DNA from: Deltaproteobacteria bacterium
GTDB taxonomy: Bacteria > Desulfobacterota > Syntrophobacteria > Syntrophobacterales > Syntrophobacteraceae
DNA length: 64,000 nt
Direction: 5' to 3'
Assembly (NCBI GenBank): GCA_012517315.1
Contig: JAAYVE010000029.1
Coordinates: 241,165 to 305,164, forward strand
The notes below the pieces were generated by a model. It made no database searches and was not told where the DNA came from. It worked only from the letters and a program-made list of their open reading frames with translations. Made by a program: the position numbers and the translations under genes. The stretch's first letter is position 1. Every line of letters starts with the position of its first letter. Below, one piece after another: positions 46,038-56,670 of this stretch.

Positions 46038-46501
46038 TCCGTCGTCCCCATAAACACCGTTGGGATAGCCTTTTCCCTCATTCATTTTCTGCCCGCGCCT
46101 GCAAATTTCCTCACCCTGTTTCATCCAACGCTCAGGAGACGCCGTCACGCGAGAGGAGAAATTTGAGCGATTCGCTCTCTGCTCCGGGGGCTTTCTTGCA
46201 GGTCTGTTTCTCATGCGAGGCAGCCGTCGGGACCGAATGCTTGCCTGCAGACGCTTGCACCAACTCCTGTGGGTTTTGCTCGCATGCTCTCCAGCCACGC
46301 GGACAGGTTCGTCGCCAGGATTCATAGTCCTGGTTTTCTCCGTTCAAAGTATCCCATCCCCGTGAACCACGCGAATTCGCGACATGGGGGGGAGCGGCGG
46401 ACACGGATGAATGGAACGTTAGGACATGAAAGAAGATGAGTCCCGCGTGACGCCATACCGCACCATGTTCAGGGTCGCTTTTCAGGTTTCCCGGAAAGGC
46501 T
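46038..46501. other. Intergenic region, nothing identified
   Basis: About 460 bases after tRNA-His. Short frames on both strands lack ribosome sites and typical composition. No strong hairpin was seen. Confidence 0.4.
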
Positions 46502-46879
46502 TCAAAGCTTGGTCCTAGGGGGAAGCTTGATCATGACCTTGATTCTTGCGTCAGGATCGGGCTTGGGGCTGTACGCCTCCTTCACGTGTCGTTTCTCCTT
46601 GGGGCCAATGTCACCGAGCCTGATGGTTTTTCTCCAGAACACCCGTGTTTCCTGGGGATTCGTGGTGTAAATGTTGAGCGTGACGTTGCGATAAGCCGTG
46701 TTTGAACCATTGATGATGATCCCCTTGATCATTCCGTCATCGCCGATTTGAAAACCTTCATATCGCAATTCCGTGTCATCGATTTCCCCTTCTCCCATAA
46801 CGACCGCACCGAACGTCGGATGGGATGCAGTCAGACACAACATCAAGAATCCGGCCAACAACACCTTCCGCTTCTTCAC
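46502..46879 (-). CDS. Small exported protein, FxLYD-like
   Basis: A 125-residue protein with a signal peptide (KKRKVLLAGFLMLCLTASHP, cut near FGA). The mature part has a beta-sandwich look: IKGIIINGSNTAYRNVTLNIY, close to the pattern of FxLYD and related small extracellular domains (G.v.N.s...y..v.v...). GTG 46879 is chosen for the GAGGGAGGG site five bases upstream; an adjacent GTG and a longer ATG frame at 47017 are less likely. It stands alone. Its function is unknown; an envelope location is inferred. Confidence 0.7.
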   Translation of the reverse strand: MKKRKVLLAGFLMLCLTASHPTFGAVVMGEGEIDDTELRYEGFQIGDDGMIKGIIINGSNTAYRNVTLNIYTTNPQETRVFWRKTIRLGDIGPKEKRHVKEAYSPKPDPDARIKVMIKLPPRTKL

Positions 46880-47394
46880 CACTGCCCTCCCTCTCGTTTC
46901 CCTTAGCCCCCTGTCGGGTCTTTGCCAAAAAAACAATTGGATGTGGGCTTCAGGCCCATCCTGCCACGGACATTTTTTCACCTGATCTTCATACAATCTT
47001 AACCCAATCGCAACCATGAACTACCGCGGGAGATTATGATTTTTCATCAGATCCTTTCTTTTTTTCTCTCCAAAACCCTTTGGCACCCATCAACAGCGGG
47101 GGAGAGGTCCGGGCGGGAATTGTTCGTCCGGACCTCTTCTTTTTCTTTCAGAAGGGACGTTTATCATCCGCCCTTCAACGCGTGTCCCTCGAAGACAGGG
47201 TCCTCCCGCAAGATGCTCAGGGGGGCGTAAAATCATCTGGGACGGGGCCATCCAGTGGGAGAGTTTCGCATTTGTTGCACAAAACCCGTTGATTCAAGCA
47301 GCTCTTCCGCTGTATGAGAAAGTGACGGGGAGTCCCTGTTTCCTGTCCGAAGCTCTTCGAACTCAACCATTGGAAACCCAACCTCGAGAGGACG
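46880..47394. other. Intergenic region with an orphan terminator
   Basis: About 515 bases between divergent genes. It contains a strong plus-strand terminator at 47103-47148 that follows no plus-strand gene, so a short untranslated transcript may end there. A possible -10 TACAAT lies near 46991. Confidence 0.45.
47103..47148 (+). terminator. Strong intrinsic terminator without an upstream gene
   Basis: AGAGGTCCGG (47103-47112) pairs with CCGGACCTCT (47128-47137), followed by TTCTTTTTCTTT. No plus-strand gene ends upstream within 1 kb other than tRNA-His. Confidence 0.75.
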
Positions 47395-48081
47395 ATGAAA
47401 GCCGGCACCAATGGGAAACGCATGATCGTTTTCTCTCTCAAGACCGCGACACAACTACTGGCCAATTTCATCTTGACACTGGCTCTCACAGGTTCGGCTT
47501 ATGCCGACTCTGCATCCTGGCAGGGTGTGGTTCTGGCCGTTTTGGAGGGTGATACGATACTTGTGTCCCGCGATGGGAAGAAAGAGCGAATCCAACTCTA
47601 CGGAATTGACTGTCCCGAAAGAGGGCAGGATTTCGGCCAGGTGGCCAAGAACTACGCAGAGCAGCGGCTCGCGGGGCGAACGATCGACGTCGAACCAGCG
47701 GGAACATCCCGCCGAGATCGGAACGTTGCCCTCGTTTTCCTGGATGAAGAACTTTTCAACCTCGAACTAGTGAGAGTCGGACTGGCGTGGGTGCGAATGC
47801 AGTCCTGCACGATGCCCGATTGTAAAGGATGGAGAGAAGTTCAGAAGGGCGCCAAGAGGAGAAGAGCTGGGGTTTGGTCGGATCTCAATCCGGTCCCTCC
47901 CTGGGAATACAAACGTTCCACGGCCTCGAAAAAAGGAGTCTACAGCGGCAACATCCTCACCCATGTATTCCACGCCACCAGCTGTGAGGAATTCGACTGC
48001 AACAACTGCATCGCCGTCTTCCATGGCAGGGATGCGGCCATCAAGGCGGGTTACACCCCTTGTGATCTGTGCAAACCGTGA
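47395..48081 (+). CDS. Thermonuclease-like (SNase) protein with Ada-type metal-binding tail
   Basis: A 228-residue protein. After a signal sequence (about residues 10-37, cut near AYA), the SNase domain begins: VLEGDTILVSRDGKK, then LYGIDCPERGQDFGQVAKNY (active-site Arg/Asp/Glu region) and LVRVGLAWVR. The last 50 residues, GNILTHVFHATSCEEFDCNNC through GYTPCDLCKP, match the Ada-like zinc-binding module that often follows bacterial SNase domains. It is thus probably an exported or periplasmic nuclease. The start may be ATG 47395 or ATG 47422; both have a purine-rich site. Confidence 0.88.
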   Translation: MKAGTNGKRMIVFSLKTATQLLANFILTLALTGSAYADSASWQGVVLAVLEGDTILVSRDGKKERIQLYGIDCPERGQDFGQVAKNYAEQRLAGRTIDVEPAGTSRRDRNVALVFLDEELFNLELVRVGLAWVRMQSCTMPDCKGWREVQKGAKRRRAGVWSDLNPVPPWEYKRSTASKKGVYSGNILTHVFHATSCEEFDCNNCIAVFHGRDAAIKAGYTPCDLCKP

Positions 48082-48229
48082 CTTTTCCCTTGGGGATCGA
48101 AGCAATGGCGGGATTTGTGCGATGGTTGACCGGTTTTTCAGGGGAATGGCGGAATTGTGGCCGCATTTTCTCCTGGGGGCTACCTTGTACGGTGACAGAA
48201 TCGTTTGAAATCATTTGTCTTTCCATATG

Positions 48230-48244
48230 TGGCACCACAATTGC
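48230..48244 (+). promoter_or_regulatory. Sigma-54 promoter
   Basis: TGGCAC-CACAA-TTGC at 48230-48244, an exact match to the sigma-54 consensus (TGGCAC, five bases, TTGC), with GG and GC exactly ten bases apart. It lies about 40 bases before a strong terminator and no coding sequence. Confidence 0.75.
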
Positions 48245-48255
48245 CTAATGATTTG

Positions 48256-48320
48256 GATACTGACATAAAACTCTTTCCTCCTCGAAAACCGATCGGTCCG
48301 CCCCTCCGATCGGTTTTTTT
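48256..48320 (+). ncRNA. Putative sigma-54-dependent small RNA
   Basis: Predicted start at 48256, twelve bases after the -12 C, and end in the U run of the terminator at 48314-48320, about 65 nt. No start codon with a ribosome site lies inside. The unpaired part contains CTCTTTCCTCCTCG, a C/U-rich stretch whose CCUCC is complementary to Shine-Dalgarno sequences, as in many base-pairing regulatory RNAs. Both ends are defined by independent signals. No RNA family was recognised. Confidence 0.5.
48285..48320 (+). terminator. Strong intrinsic terminator
   Basis: AAAACCGATCGG (48285-48296) pairs perfectly with CCGATCGGTTTT (48306-48317), nine-base loop, then a T run to 48320. The A run on the left makes it bidirectional in principle. 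Confidence 0.9.
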
Positions 48321-48852
48321 GTTTTCTCCTCAACTGAGCATCGAGGGTCGAAGAGTCTCAGTTCCCTCCCCATTCCTCCCGCGTCCTCAAAGACGTGCCG
48401 TTTGCAGTTGCCAGATCGAGGATTCGCATCTCCAAGGGCAACACCACCGACCAGAGCCCTTTTTCAATGCTCTTTCTAGCACTTACGACAAAGGGACAAA
48501 ATGGAAATAGGATCTCAGCAGTGTTTGCCGACATGAAGGCGGGGACTTAGGACTGGAAAGGGAAACTTGCCCAAAGGGCCTTCGGGGACACTCAATGCTG
48601 CCTGAGTGGGGAACCGCGAGGAGTGGGACGTAGGCGGCGGCCAGAAGTGGTTTGACACCTCAAGCCACGGTGGTAAGATTTTCCCGGAACCAAAATCTCT
48701 CGCTGGGCGTTCCGTCGGAGCCTGCAGAACCCCGCTCAAGCACCTCTTGTGAACTTTTGTGGTTCCCTGTTTTCATGTGGATCCGAAGGCGGCGCCATTT
48801 CAGTCCCGTACGGTGAGTTCCCCTTTTTTGCCCGTGTCTTGGTGCCTATTGC

Positions 48853-49356
48853 GTGAGACGGCCGATGGAATCATTGGAGCGTTTGATGGGTGTGACTGCT
48901 CGCGAGATGATGGAAACGGACTTCGTGGCCCTTCGCCCCTGGAACACCATCTCCCAGGCGGTGGATGCATTTCATCGGGCCAATGTCAAGAGGGGTCAGA
49001 AAACCTTTGGACTGGTGGTCACGGACGACGAAAACCGCCTGGCGGGAATCCTTTCCCTCTATGACGTCCTCAACCTCCTGCGCCCCAAGCATATTCACAT
49101 TTGGGGGGAGATGCACGACGTGGACATTTCGGGTTATCTCGATGAGTCCTGTCGAAGGGCGAAGGCGATTCAGGTAGGGGACATCATGAGCACGGACGTG
49201 GTGCGAGTGAATCCGGACGCCCACCTCCTCATGGTGATCGATCTCATGATCAAGAAGCATGTGCGCCGAGTCCCGGTCGTCGAGGACGAGAGAGTCATCG
49301 GGATCGTCTACGCCTCTTCACTATTTTATCAACTCATTGAGCGTCTTCGCGACTGA
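48853..49356 (+). CDS. CBS-domain protein (two CBS domains)
   Basis: A 167-residue protein consisting of two CBS domains: the first at about residues 15-80 (ARE MMETDFVALRPWNTI ... LAGILSLYDVL), the second at about 108-165 (VGDIMSTDVVRVNPDAHLL ... RVIGIVYASSLFYQL). CBS pairs bind adenosine nucleotides and act as energy sensors. There is no catalytic domain, so it is likely a regulator or a homodimeric nucleotide sensor. The start is GTG 48853; ATG 48865 is the alternative. The next gene is another CBS protein 31 bases on, probably co-transcribed. Confidence 0.88.
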   Translation: MRRPMESLERLMGVTAREMMETDFVALRPWNTISQAVDAFHRANVKRGQKTFGLVVTDDENRLAGILSLYDVLNLLRPKHIHIWGEMHDVDISGYLDESCRRAKAIQVGDIMSTDVVRVNPDAHLLMVIDLMIKKHVRRVPVVEDERVIGIVYASSLFYQLIERLRD

Positions 49357-49387
49357 TTCACAGGCCCCGGCCCCGCAAACGGATAAT

Positions 49388-50359
49388 ATGCCACAAGACC
49401 ATCACAGCGACATCCTTTCAAAACTCACTGTGCAGGACGCCATGCGGCGCCTCGTGGTCAGGCTCCAGGCCCATGTTTCCATAGCAGACGCCATCCGGCA
49501 GATGATCCGGTTCAAGGTGAACGCTGTGCTTGTAACGGACGAAAAGAACGAGGCGGTCGGGGTGGTTTCCAAGACGAACATCCTAGGGGCCTACTACGCC
49601 TATCTTCCCCTGGTGACACCCCTTTCGGAAGTGCTCGTAGCCCCCGTTCTCTTCTGCAGCCCAAACGATTCACTCGACAAGGCCCTTGAGAGGATGCGTG
49701 CGCACAATGTCCATCGGCTCTACGTCGCCGAACAGGAGATAAGGGGGTCTCGCCTTGTCGCGGGTTTACTGGGCGCCGACCCTAGTCGGGATTCCCCGAG
49801 CAGTCTTTCACGTCGAGCCGCGGGAGTTCTCGCCTACACGGACATCGCAGGACTCCTTTATCGCTACTGTCACAAATGCCCCCGGAGCACCCTGCGCGGC
49901 ACCGATCCAAAATCGAATCAAAGGCTTTCCGATCATCTTCGTGTCGGCGAGGTCATGACCGCTTCAGTTTTAGAACACAGGGAGAGCGATTTACTGGGAG
50001 ACGTGATGGAGAGTGTGTTCAGAGAGCGGGTCCGGTTGGCTCTCATGAGAGACGAAAAAGGGCTTCCCACGGGAGTGATCTCCACGTCCGATCTCATCAT
50101 TGCCTACCTGCATGGACTACCTCACGAGATCCCGGCAAGAGAGATCATGAGTCAACCCGTTCGGGGCTGCGAACAAAATCAACCCCTGGAGGAGGCCCTC
50201 CAGCAGATGATTTTCTCGGATATCCAGAGCATTTTCGTCTATAAGCATTCCCCCGGGAACATCACGGGAATCCTCTCCCTCTCTGAGGTCGCCAGGGCCC
50301 GGTCCGGGTCCTGCAAAGCCTGCCTGGCAAGCCGCATCCAGATTGAGGAACCCGTTTGA
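49388..50359 (+). CDS. CBS-domain protein (four CBS domains)
   Basis: A 323-residue protein with four CBS repeats in two tandem pairs: MRRLVVRLQAHVSIADAI ... VGVVSKTNIL, VAPVLFCSPNDSLDKAL ... LAYTDIAGLLYRY, VMTASVLEHRESDLLGDVM ... TGVISTSDLI, and IMSQPVRGCEQNQPLEEAL ... ITGILSLSEVA. No other domain is present. ATG 49388 is chosen because it starts just before the first repeat; the frame upstream overlaps the previous gene. It converges on uvrA. The linked two-CBS gene suggests a pair of nucleotide-sensing partners; their target is unknown. Confidence 0.88.
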   Translation: MPQDHHSDILSKLTVQDAMRRLVVRLQAHVSIADAIRQMIRFKVNAVLVTDEKNEAVGVVSKTNILGAYYAYLPLVTPLSEVLVAPVLFCSPNDSLDKALERMRAHNVHRLYVAEQEIRGSRLVAGLLGADPSRDSPSSLSRRAAGVLAYTDIAGLLYRYCHKCPRSTLRGTDPKSNQRLSDHLRVGEVMTASVLEHRESDLLGDVMESVFRERVRLALMRDEKGLPTGVISTSDLIIAYLHGLPHEIPAREIMSQPVRGCEQNQPLEEALQQMIFSDIQSIFVYKHSPGNITGILSLSEVARARSGSCKACLASRIQIEEPV

Positions 50360-50437
50360 CACAATCAGGGGAAGGGAATCGCCCCTGTCGGAACTCCTTT
50401 GCCATCGCCCTCACTTCCGTAACAGGTGCAGCCCCCC

Positions 50438-53400
50438 TCACACAAATTCCTTCACATGTTCCTGCAGGGACTTGGCGGTTGCGGAGAAGGGAGCATTCTG
50501 AATCAGTTCGTCCGGGGTGCCCTCCGCCACCAATTCCCCCCCTTCCGAACCGCTTCCGGGCCCGATGTCCACCACCCAGTCCGCTGCCCAGATCAGGTCC
50601 AGGTTGTGCTCGATGATCACCACGGTGTGGCCGTGGGCGGTCAGAGTTCTGAGGACGTCCAGGAGGCGCTTCACATCGGCGCGATGCAACCCGGTGGTGG
50701 GTTCGTCGAGGATATACAAGGTGGGAGTCCGGTGGTTGCCCACTTCCCCCGCCAGCTTGATGCGCTGCGCTTCTCCTCCGGACAGCGTGGGGCTGGGCTG
50801 GCCCAGGGTGAGGTAACCCAACCCGAGATCCGTCAGCACCCTGAGGGGTCCGGCGATCCTGGGGAAAGACGCGAAGAGGATCGCACCTTCCTCGATGGTC
50901 ATATGAAGCACGTCGGCGATGCTCTTTCCCTTGAACCCAACGGCAAGCGTTTCGGTATTGAAACGGGTTCCCCGGCAGGTCTCACACGGCACGGAAACAC
51001 CCGGGAGAAAATGCATTTCCACCCGGACTTCCCCCTGTCCCTTGCAGGCCTCGCACCGGCCACCTTTCACGTTGAAGGAAAAGCGGCCCGGCGAAAAACC
51101 TCGGGCTCGCGCTTCGGGAAGCATGGAGAAGAGCTTGCGGATATCGTCCCAGACGCCGACGTACGTGGCGGGAATGGATCGTGGAGTCCTCCCGATGGGG
51201 TTGTGATCGACATTGAGCACCCTTCGCACCCCTTCCCAGCCGACCATGTCTTCCATGGCAATGCCGCATCCCCTGTATCGTCTTCCAAGCCTTTCCTTCA
51301 GCGCCTCCCACAGGACTTCGTTCACGAGCGTGCTTTTGCCGGCGCCCGAAACCCCCGTAACACAGGTCATCGCTCCGAGAGGAATTCTCACGTCAATGTT
51401 TTTGAGGTTCCTGGCGCGGGCACCACGAATTTCAAGCCATCCCCGCTGGCCTGCCGCGATTCCTTCCGGTCTCTCCAGAAGCTGGGGGAGCGTTTTCCCG
51501 AACCAGCACCCGGTGAGGGTCTTGGGATCGCGTCTCAGGGTGGCGAAATCTCCCTGGGCGACCACCCTGCCCCCCTCCTTTCCGGCGCCGGGTCCCAACT
51601 CAATGAGAACGTCCCCGCGCTGCATGGTCTCCCCGTCGTGTTCCACGATAATGACGGTGTTTCCCTTGTCCCGCAGCTTCAGGAGACTGTCCAGCAGTCG
51701 TCTGTTGTCTACCGGGTGCAATCCGATGGTGGGTTCGTCCAAAATGTAACAGACTCCCCGCAGGTTCGAACCCAACTGCGCAGCCAATCGAATGCGCTGA
51801 GTCTCGCCCCCGGAAAGGGTTTCCCCGGAACGATCCAGGGCGAGATAATCCAGGCCCACTTCACGAAGAAAGCGGATCCTCTCCGCAATCTCCTTCCAAA
51901 CGGGCTGGGAAATGAGGGTCTCTCTGGGGCTGAACTGGAACTCTCCCCAAGCTTTTTGAAAGTCGCCGATACTCAGATGGACCAGGTCCCCCAGCCTCCA
52001 GCCTTTCACCAGCACGGATCTCGCCTGATCGTTCAGGCGATGCCCCCCGCACCGGGGACAAGGCGCATTCAGGGTAAACTGCTGGACTTCGCTCCAGTTG
52101 CTGTCTTCCTGACCCACCTCCTCAAGCAGGGAAACCAAACCCTTGAAGCTGCCGGGCTTCCCATGGAAAATGGCATGGCGCGTCTCGGGATTCAGTTGAT
52201 CGAAAGTGAGCTCGGGAGTCACCCCGAGGTGACGGACCCATTGCTCCTCCATTCGCTTGAGGGCGTTTCGCAGCCATCCTTTCCAATTGTCCCCACGGGT
52301 GAACCGGAAGAGGCTCCCCTTAAGGGGCGCGTCGGTCGGTTCCACCAGGCATTCCACGTCCAGGCGCCTTTCGGTGCCGAGGCCGTCGCACGCAGGACAC
52401 GCACCGTGACGGCTGTTGAAGGAAAAAAGCCGGGGATCCAGCTGGGGAAACCCTCGCTGGCATCGGGGACAGTAAAGGTGCCTGCTGAGGATTCTCTCTC
52501 CCGCGCCAAGAATGAGCACGGAGCCCCCTCCCAGGGAAAGGGCACCCCCGACGATCTCTCCTAGATCCTCATGAGGCGCGTGGGGCTCCTTTCCGGCGTA
52601 AACCAGCAACTCGATGTCGTGTTCTTGGTGCCTCTCCAGGACAGGGATCGGGTCCAGGGGCATCCACGAGCCATCCACCCGCACTTCTTGAAACCCCATC
52701 TTGAGCAGCCTTGTGAAGAGATCACGATAGATGCCCTTTCTGCCTCGCACCAGGGGTGCAAGCAGGCGGATCTCCCCCTTTTGCATTTCTTCGCGCACCA
52801 GGGAGAGGATCTGATCGGGGTTGAGGGCCGTCAACTCCTGTTGACAACTGGGGCAGTGCTGACGGCCGAGCTTGGCATAGAGAAGGCGAAGAAAATGATA
52901 GATCTCCGTGATGGTGCCCACCGTGGAACGATGGTTCAGCTGGCTGATCCGCTGCTCAATGGCGACGGTGGGTGGGAGTCCGAGGATTTGCTCCACATCG
53001 GGTTTTTCCATGATCTTGAAATACTGGCGCACGTAGGCGGAGAGGCATTCCATGTACCGGCGCTGTCCTTCGGCGAAAAGAACGTCGAAGGCAAGGGTGG
53101 ACTTCCCCGAACCGCTCAGACCGGTGAGAACGACGAGCCTGTCCCGGGGAAGCCGGATGGCATCCACGTGGAGATTGTGCTCGCGGGCTCCGCGCACCGT
53201 AATGCAGCCGTCCTGCCCCATCCCGTGGGCCAAAGGCATCTCGTCCTGGACGCCCCGGGACTGAAGCGGTCTGCCGGCGGGCTCATGCAGCCGCGTCTTC
53301 TGTCGCGTGCCATTGATGGTCACCGGGGAAGTCCCTTCAGCAGCGGAGCGAAAAAACGGCACCATTTCCCCCGCCTCTTCCCCGAAGTCGAACCTGGTCC

Positions 53401-56197
53401 CAAGAAACCGGCCGGTGTGGCTCTCGGTATGCCTCATGACACTCTCTGGTGGACCCTCCGTAACAACGCACCCACCCTCCTCTCCACCCTCCGGCCCGAG
53501 GTCCACCAGCCAGTCACATTCGTAGAGAAGATCAAGGTTGTGCTCCACAACGATGACCGTATTCCCAAGGTCCACCAGTTTGTGCAGGATATTGCAGAGA
53601 TTGCGCAGGTCATGGGGATGCAACCCCGTGGTGGGCTCATCCAGGAGAAATACCCTCGAAAACAGACCGCGCCCGGGTCGAGGCGACCCGCCGCCGTTGC
53701 CGCCCCTGAGATAGCGCAGAAGCTTGAGCCTTTGGGACTCCCCGCCCGAGAGGGTGTTCAAGGGCTGGCCCACCCGGAGGTAGTCCAGCCCGATTTCCGT
53801 CACGGGGCCGAGGCATCTGGCCAGGGCGACATTGTCACAAAAAGTCTCCAGGAGTTCCTGGGCCGTGCACTCGAGCATGTCCCCGATGGAGAGACCACGG
53901 ACACGCACTTCCAGGATCTCTTCCTTGAATCTCCTGCCGTCACACTGGGGGCATCGAATGTTGACGTCGGCAAGGAACTGCATTTCGATGTGCTCGAAAC
54001 CGTCGCCCTTGCACACTTCACAACGGCCCCCAGGTACGTTGAAAGAAAAATGTCGCGTGGAATACCCCCGGGCGATGGATTCGGGTGTGGAGGCCAGGAG
54101 GATGCGAAGAGGATTCAGTGCTCCGGTGTAGGTGAGCAGATTCGCCCGGGGGGTCCGCCCTAAGGGCTGCTGGTCCACCAAAACCATTTCCGAAACGTCC
54201 CCGGCCCCCGCAAGGCCGTCACAGAGCCCTGGGGAGTCGACTGCTCTCCCCCGGTTGCGAAGCCAGTTGCGGTACAGTGTCTTTTCAACCAGCGTGCTTT
54301 TCCCCGAGCCCGATACCCCGCTCACCCCGATGAGGAGACCCAGGGGGAATCGCACCGTCAAATCTTTCAGATTGTTTTCCCGGGCCCTCATGACGGTGAG
54401 AGCCCGATTCCAGTCGGGGGCTCTTCTTTTCCTTGGGGGAAACCCCTCTCGCCCCTTTGCCAGGCACTGTCCTGTCAGACTTGCAGGGCTGCAACGAAGG
54501 TCTTCCGGGGTCCCCTGAAAAACGATCTCCCCTCCCCTTTCCCCCCCTCCTGGCCCCATGTCCACCACCCAATCGCAGAGACGGATCATGTCCGGGTCGT
54601 GTTCCACCACCACCACGGTGTTTCCGAGACCCACCAGGCGATGGAGCTGTCCCATGAGACGCCTCTGATCTCTTGCGTGCAGCCCCACACTGGGTTCATC
54701 GAGCACATAGAGCACGTTCACGAGGGCGGACCCCAGGGCACGGGTCAAGTGGACCCGCTGTACCTCGCCTCCTGACAGGGTGCGCGACTGCCGATCCAGG
54801 GAAAGGTAATCAAGGCCCACCGCCCTCAGGAACTCCAACCTGCTGCAGATTTCATGCATCAAAAGGGCGGCGGCGGGATCCCGGTCGGCTTCCGGCCAAG
54901 GCTCTTGGAAAAAGGCATGAATACGGCCGATAGACCAGGAGGAGAGGGTGGCAATGGTCACACCTCTCAGCCGGTACAGGGAGGTCTGGGACTGAAATCG
55001 GGTTCCGCCGCATGCCTCGCAGGTGGTATAAGCCCGATAGCGCGAGAGGAAAACGCGCACGTGCATCTTGTATTTTTTGCTCTCCAGCCACCTGAAAAAG
55101 CCCTCTACCCCGAAGAACCCCTCGCACCCATGGAGGATCTTTTTCTGGTGCTCCGCAGCCAGTTCGCCGAAGGGGACATCCACGGGAATGCGCTCTCTTC
55201 GGCAGAAGGCCATGAGTTCCTGGTATTCGTCATGATCCTTCCCCCAGGGCCTGATGGCACCGTCGCCAAGGGAGATGCTCCTGTCGGGGATCACCAGGTG
55301 TGGATCCACACCGATGATCCTTCCGAAGCCCTTGCAGACGGGACATGCTCCCACGGGGCTGTTGAAAGAGAACAGGTTGGGAGTGGCCGGGGGTATGGGT
55401 TCTTCCATGCGGCAACGGGCGCACGTCAAATCGGCGCTGAACCGCCGCACTTCGTTTGGGAGGACCACAACGGCGCTGCGCCCACCCCCCCCTTCCATGG
55501 CTGTGGAGAGGGAATCCAAGATGCGCGATCCCGGGGTCTTGCCCCACGCAATGCGGTCCACCACCACCAGGATTTCCCCCCCATACGTGTCCTTCGGCAG
55601 TTCCTGGTCAAACGCTTCCAGTTCCACCGTCCCACCCCCGTGGAAAAACCGGAGAAAACCTTGAGAGATGAGCCCGCTGACGGCCCGTGCGAGGGTCCCA
55701 GGCTCGACGGCAAAAGGGAAAGCCACCAAGAGCCGGCTGCCGTGGGGCAAGTTCTCCAGGCTGCGGAGAATACTCTCAGGCGTGTCAGCCGTGATGGGAT
55801 CTCCGCATGACGGACAGTGAGGCACTGCCATGCGCGCAAAAAGAAGTTTCAGGTGGTCGTTGATCTCCGTGATGGTCCCCACGGTGGATCTGGAACTGCG
55901 GACAACACCTCCCGACTCGATGGCAATGCTTGGTGGAATTCCTTCGATGAGATCGGCTTCCGGAGGGTCCATCCTCTCGAGAAACTGCCTCGCGTACGGG
56001 GAGAAGGTTTCAATGTACCGTCTCTGTCCTTCCGCGTAGAGGGTGTGCAGGGCGAGGCTGGATTTTCCGGAACCGCTGACGCCGCTGACGGCAATGAGCC
56101 GGTTCAGTGGGAGGTCCAGGTCGATCTCCTTCAGATTGTGCTGGCGCACCCCGCGCAGTCGTATGCATCTATTTTCGTTCAAGTTCGTCACGTCCAT
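50438..56197 (-). CDS. uvrA: Double-length excinuclease UvrA with four ABC modules
   Basis: A 1919-residue protein made of two complete UvrA units in tandem. Unit one: Walker [10 protein letters not shown] at about residue 39, zinc pairs CPSC, signature [17 protein letters not shown], a second Walker [10 protein letters not shown] at about 630, [31 protein letters not shown]. Unit two begins near residue 990: [43 protein letters not shown] at about 1620, [34 protein letters not shown] canonical UvrA is about 940 residues with two ABC modules and acts as a dimer; here the dimer is covalent. It recognises DNA damage for UvrBC. The two halves are clearly divergent, so the fusion is old. No uvrB or uvrC is in the window. 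Confidence 0.95.
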   Translation of the reverse strand: MDVTNLNENRCIRLRGVRQHNLKEIDLDLPLNRLIAVSGVSGSGKSSLALHTLYAEGQRRYIETFSPYARQFLERMDPPEADLIEGIPPSIAIESGGVVRSSRSTVGTITEINDHLKLLFARMAVPHCPSCGDPITADTPESILRSLENLPHGSRLLVAFPFAVEPGTLARAVSGLISQGFLRFFHGGGTVELEAFDQELPKDTYGGEILVVVDRIAWGKTPGSRILDSLSTAMEGGGGRSAVVVLPNEVRRFSADLTCARCRMEEPIPPATPNLFSFNSPVGACPVCKGFGRIIGVDPHLVIPDRSISLGDGAIRPWGKDHDEYQELMAFCRRERIPVDVPFGELAAEHQKKILHGCEGFFGVEGFFRWLESKKYKMHVRVFLSRYRAYTTCEACGGTRFQSQTSLYRLRGVTIATLSSWSIGRIHAFFQEPWPEADRDPAAALLMHEICSRLEFLRAVGLDYLSLDRQSRTLSGGEVQRVHLTRALGSALVNVLYVLDEPSVGLHARDQRRLMGQLHRLVGLGNTVVVVEHDPDMIRLCDWVVDMGPGGGERGGEIVFQGTPEDLRCSPASLTGQCLAKGREGFPPRKRRAPDWNRALTVMRARENNLKDLTVRFPLGLLIGVSGVSGSGKSTLVEKTLYRNWLRNRGRAVDSPGLCDGLAGAGDVSEMVLVDQQPLGRTPRANLLTYTGALNPLRILLASTPESIARGYSTRHFSFNVPGGRCEVCKGDGFEHIEMQFLADVNIRCPQCDGRRFKEEILEVRVRGLSIGDMLECTAQELLETFCDNVALARCLGPVTEIGLDYLRVGQPLNTLSGGESQRLKLLRYLRGGNGGGSPRPGRGLFSRVFLLDEPTTGLHPHDLRNLCNILHKLVDLGNTVIVVEHNLDLLYECDWLVDLGPEGGEEGGCVVTEGPPESVMRHTESHTGRFLGTRFDFGEEAGEMVPFFRSAAEGTSPVTINGTRQKTRLHEPAGRPLQSRGVQDEMPLAHGMGQDGCITVRGAREHNLHVDAIRLPRDRLVVLTGLSGSGKSTLAFDVLFAEGQRRYMECLSAYVRQYFKIMEKPDVEQILGLPPTVAIEQRISQLNHRSTVGTITEIYHFLRLLYAKLGRQHCPSCQQELTALNPDQILSLVREEMQKGEIRLLAPLVRGRKGIYRDLFTRLLKMGFQEVRVDGSWMPLDPIPVLERHQEHDIELLVYAGKEPHAPHEDLGEIVGGALSLGGGSVLILGAGERILSRHLYCPRCQRGFPQLDPRLFSFNSRHGACPACDGLGTERRLDVECLVEPTDAPLKGSLFRFTRGDNWKGWLRNALKRMEEQWVRHLGVTPELTFDQLNPETRHAIFHGKPGSFKGLVSLLEEVGQEDSNWSEVQQFTLNAPCPRCGGHRLNDQARSVLVKGWRLGDLVHLSIGDFQKAWGEFQFSPRETLISQPVWKEIAERIRFLREVGLDYLALDRSGETLSGGETQRIRLAAQLGSNLRGVCYILDEPTIGLHPVDNRRLLDSLLKLRDKGNTVIIVEHDGETMQRGDVLIELGPGAGKEGGRVVAQGDFATLRRDPKTLTGCWFGKTLPQLLERPEGIAAGQRGWLEIRGARARNLKNIDVRIPLGAMTCVTGVSGAGKSTLVNEVLWEALKERLGRRYRGCGIAMEDMVGWEGVRRVLNVDHNPIGRTPRSIPATYVGVWDDIRKLFSMLPEARARGFSPGRFSFNVKGGRCEACKGQGEVRVEMHFLPGVSVPCETCRGTRFNTETLAVGFKGKSIADVLHMTIEEGAILFASFPRIAGPLRVLTDLGLGYLTLGQPSPTLSGGEAQRIKLAGEVGNHRTPTLYILDEPTTGLHRADVKRLLDVLRTLTAHGHTVVIIEHNLDLIWAADWVVDIGPGSGSEGGELVAEGTPDELIQNAPFSATAKSLQEHVKEFV

Positions 56198-56670
56198 CAA
56201 AGGATGCCATGGGCTTGCCGAGACCTGGGTTCACCGCATGCGCCCGTCCACAGTCCGATCCCTCTGCCGGGGGACTCCGCCGGACGTTGCATAACTTAAC
56301 CCGGGCCCATCCCAAGAGAAAACCGTTTTCAGACAAACGCCGCCGGCATTCCCTCCGCGTCTTGTCCTCAAGGTTCCGGTTTGACGGGTGGCCGGATCGA
56401 ACGAAGGTGCGCACCTTCTCCCAGACCTTGAGCGGTTTCATCCGGTCGGGACAGGACAACCCGTGCCGAGATATTTGTAAGGTTTCCCCTGGCTCCCGTC
56501 CGATTAGGGGAAGTGTGGGACCTTCACCCGAGGCCACAGCCCTGGGCCCACGAATAATTCTTTGCGGATCATGCCGGAAAGACCTATTTTAGAACAAGCA
56601 CAGCCACGCATCGTGGTTTCCTCAGCATGCTCCGGACAGCTTTGTTGCACAACGGACAATAAGGCGAAAG
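56198..56670. other. Intergenic region between uvrA and first diguanylate cyclase
   Basis: About 470 bases between divergent genes. No gene supported. It must hold both promoters; I see no clear consensus, and no LexA-type palindrome was recognised. Confidence 0.4.

Larger units (their letters stand above)
48082..48852. other. Intergenic region with putative sigma-54 small RNA
   Basis: About 770 bases. It holds the sigma-54 promoter at 48230-48244, a putative small RNA at 48256-48320 and its terminator. The rest (48321-48852) shows no supported gene and leads into the CBS-domain genes. Confidence 0.6.

Noticed and set aside
50426..52564. 712-codon plus-strand frame opposite uvrA, and a similar 530-codon frame at 52571-54163
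   Set aside because: Shadow frames of the high-GC uvrA coding strand; Pro/Gly/His-rich, no family features.
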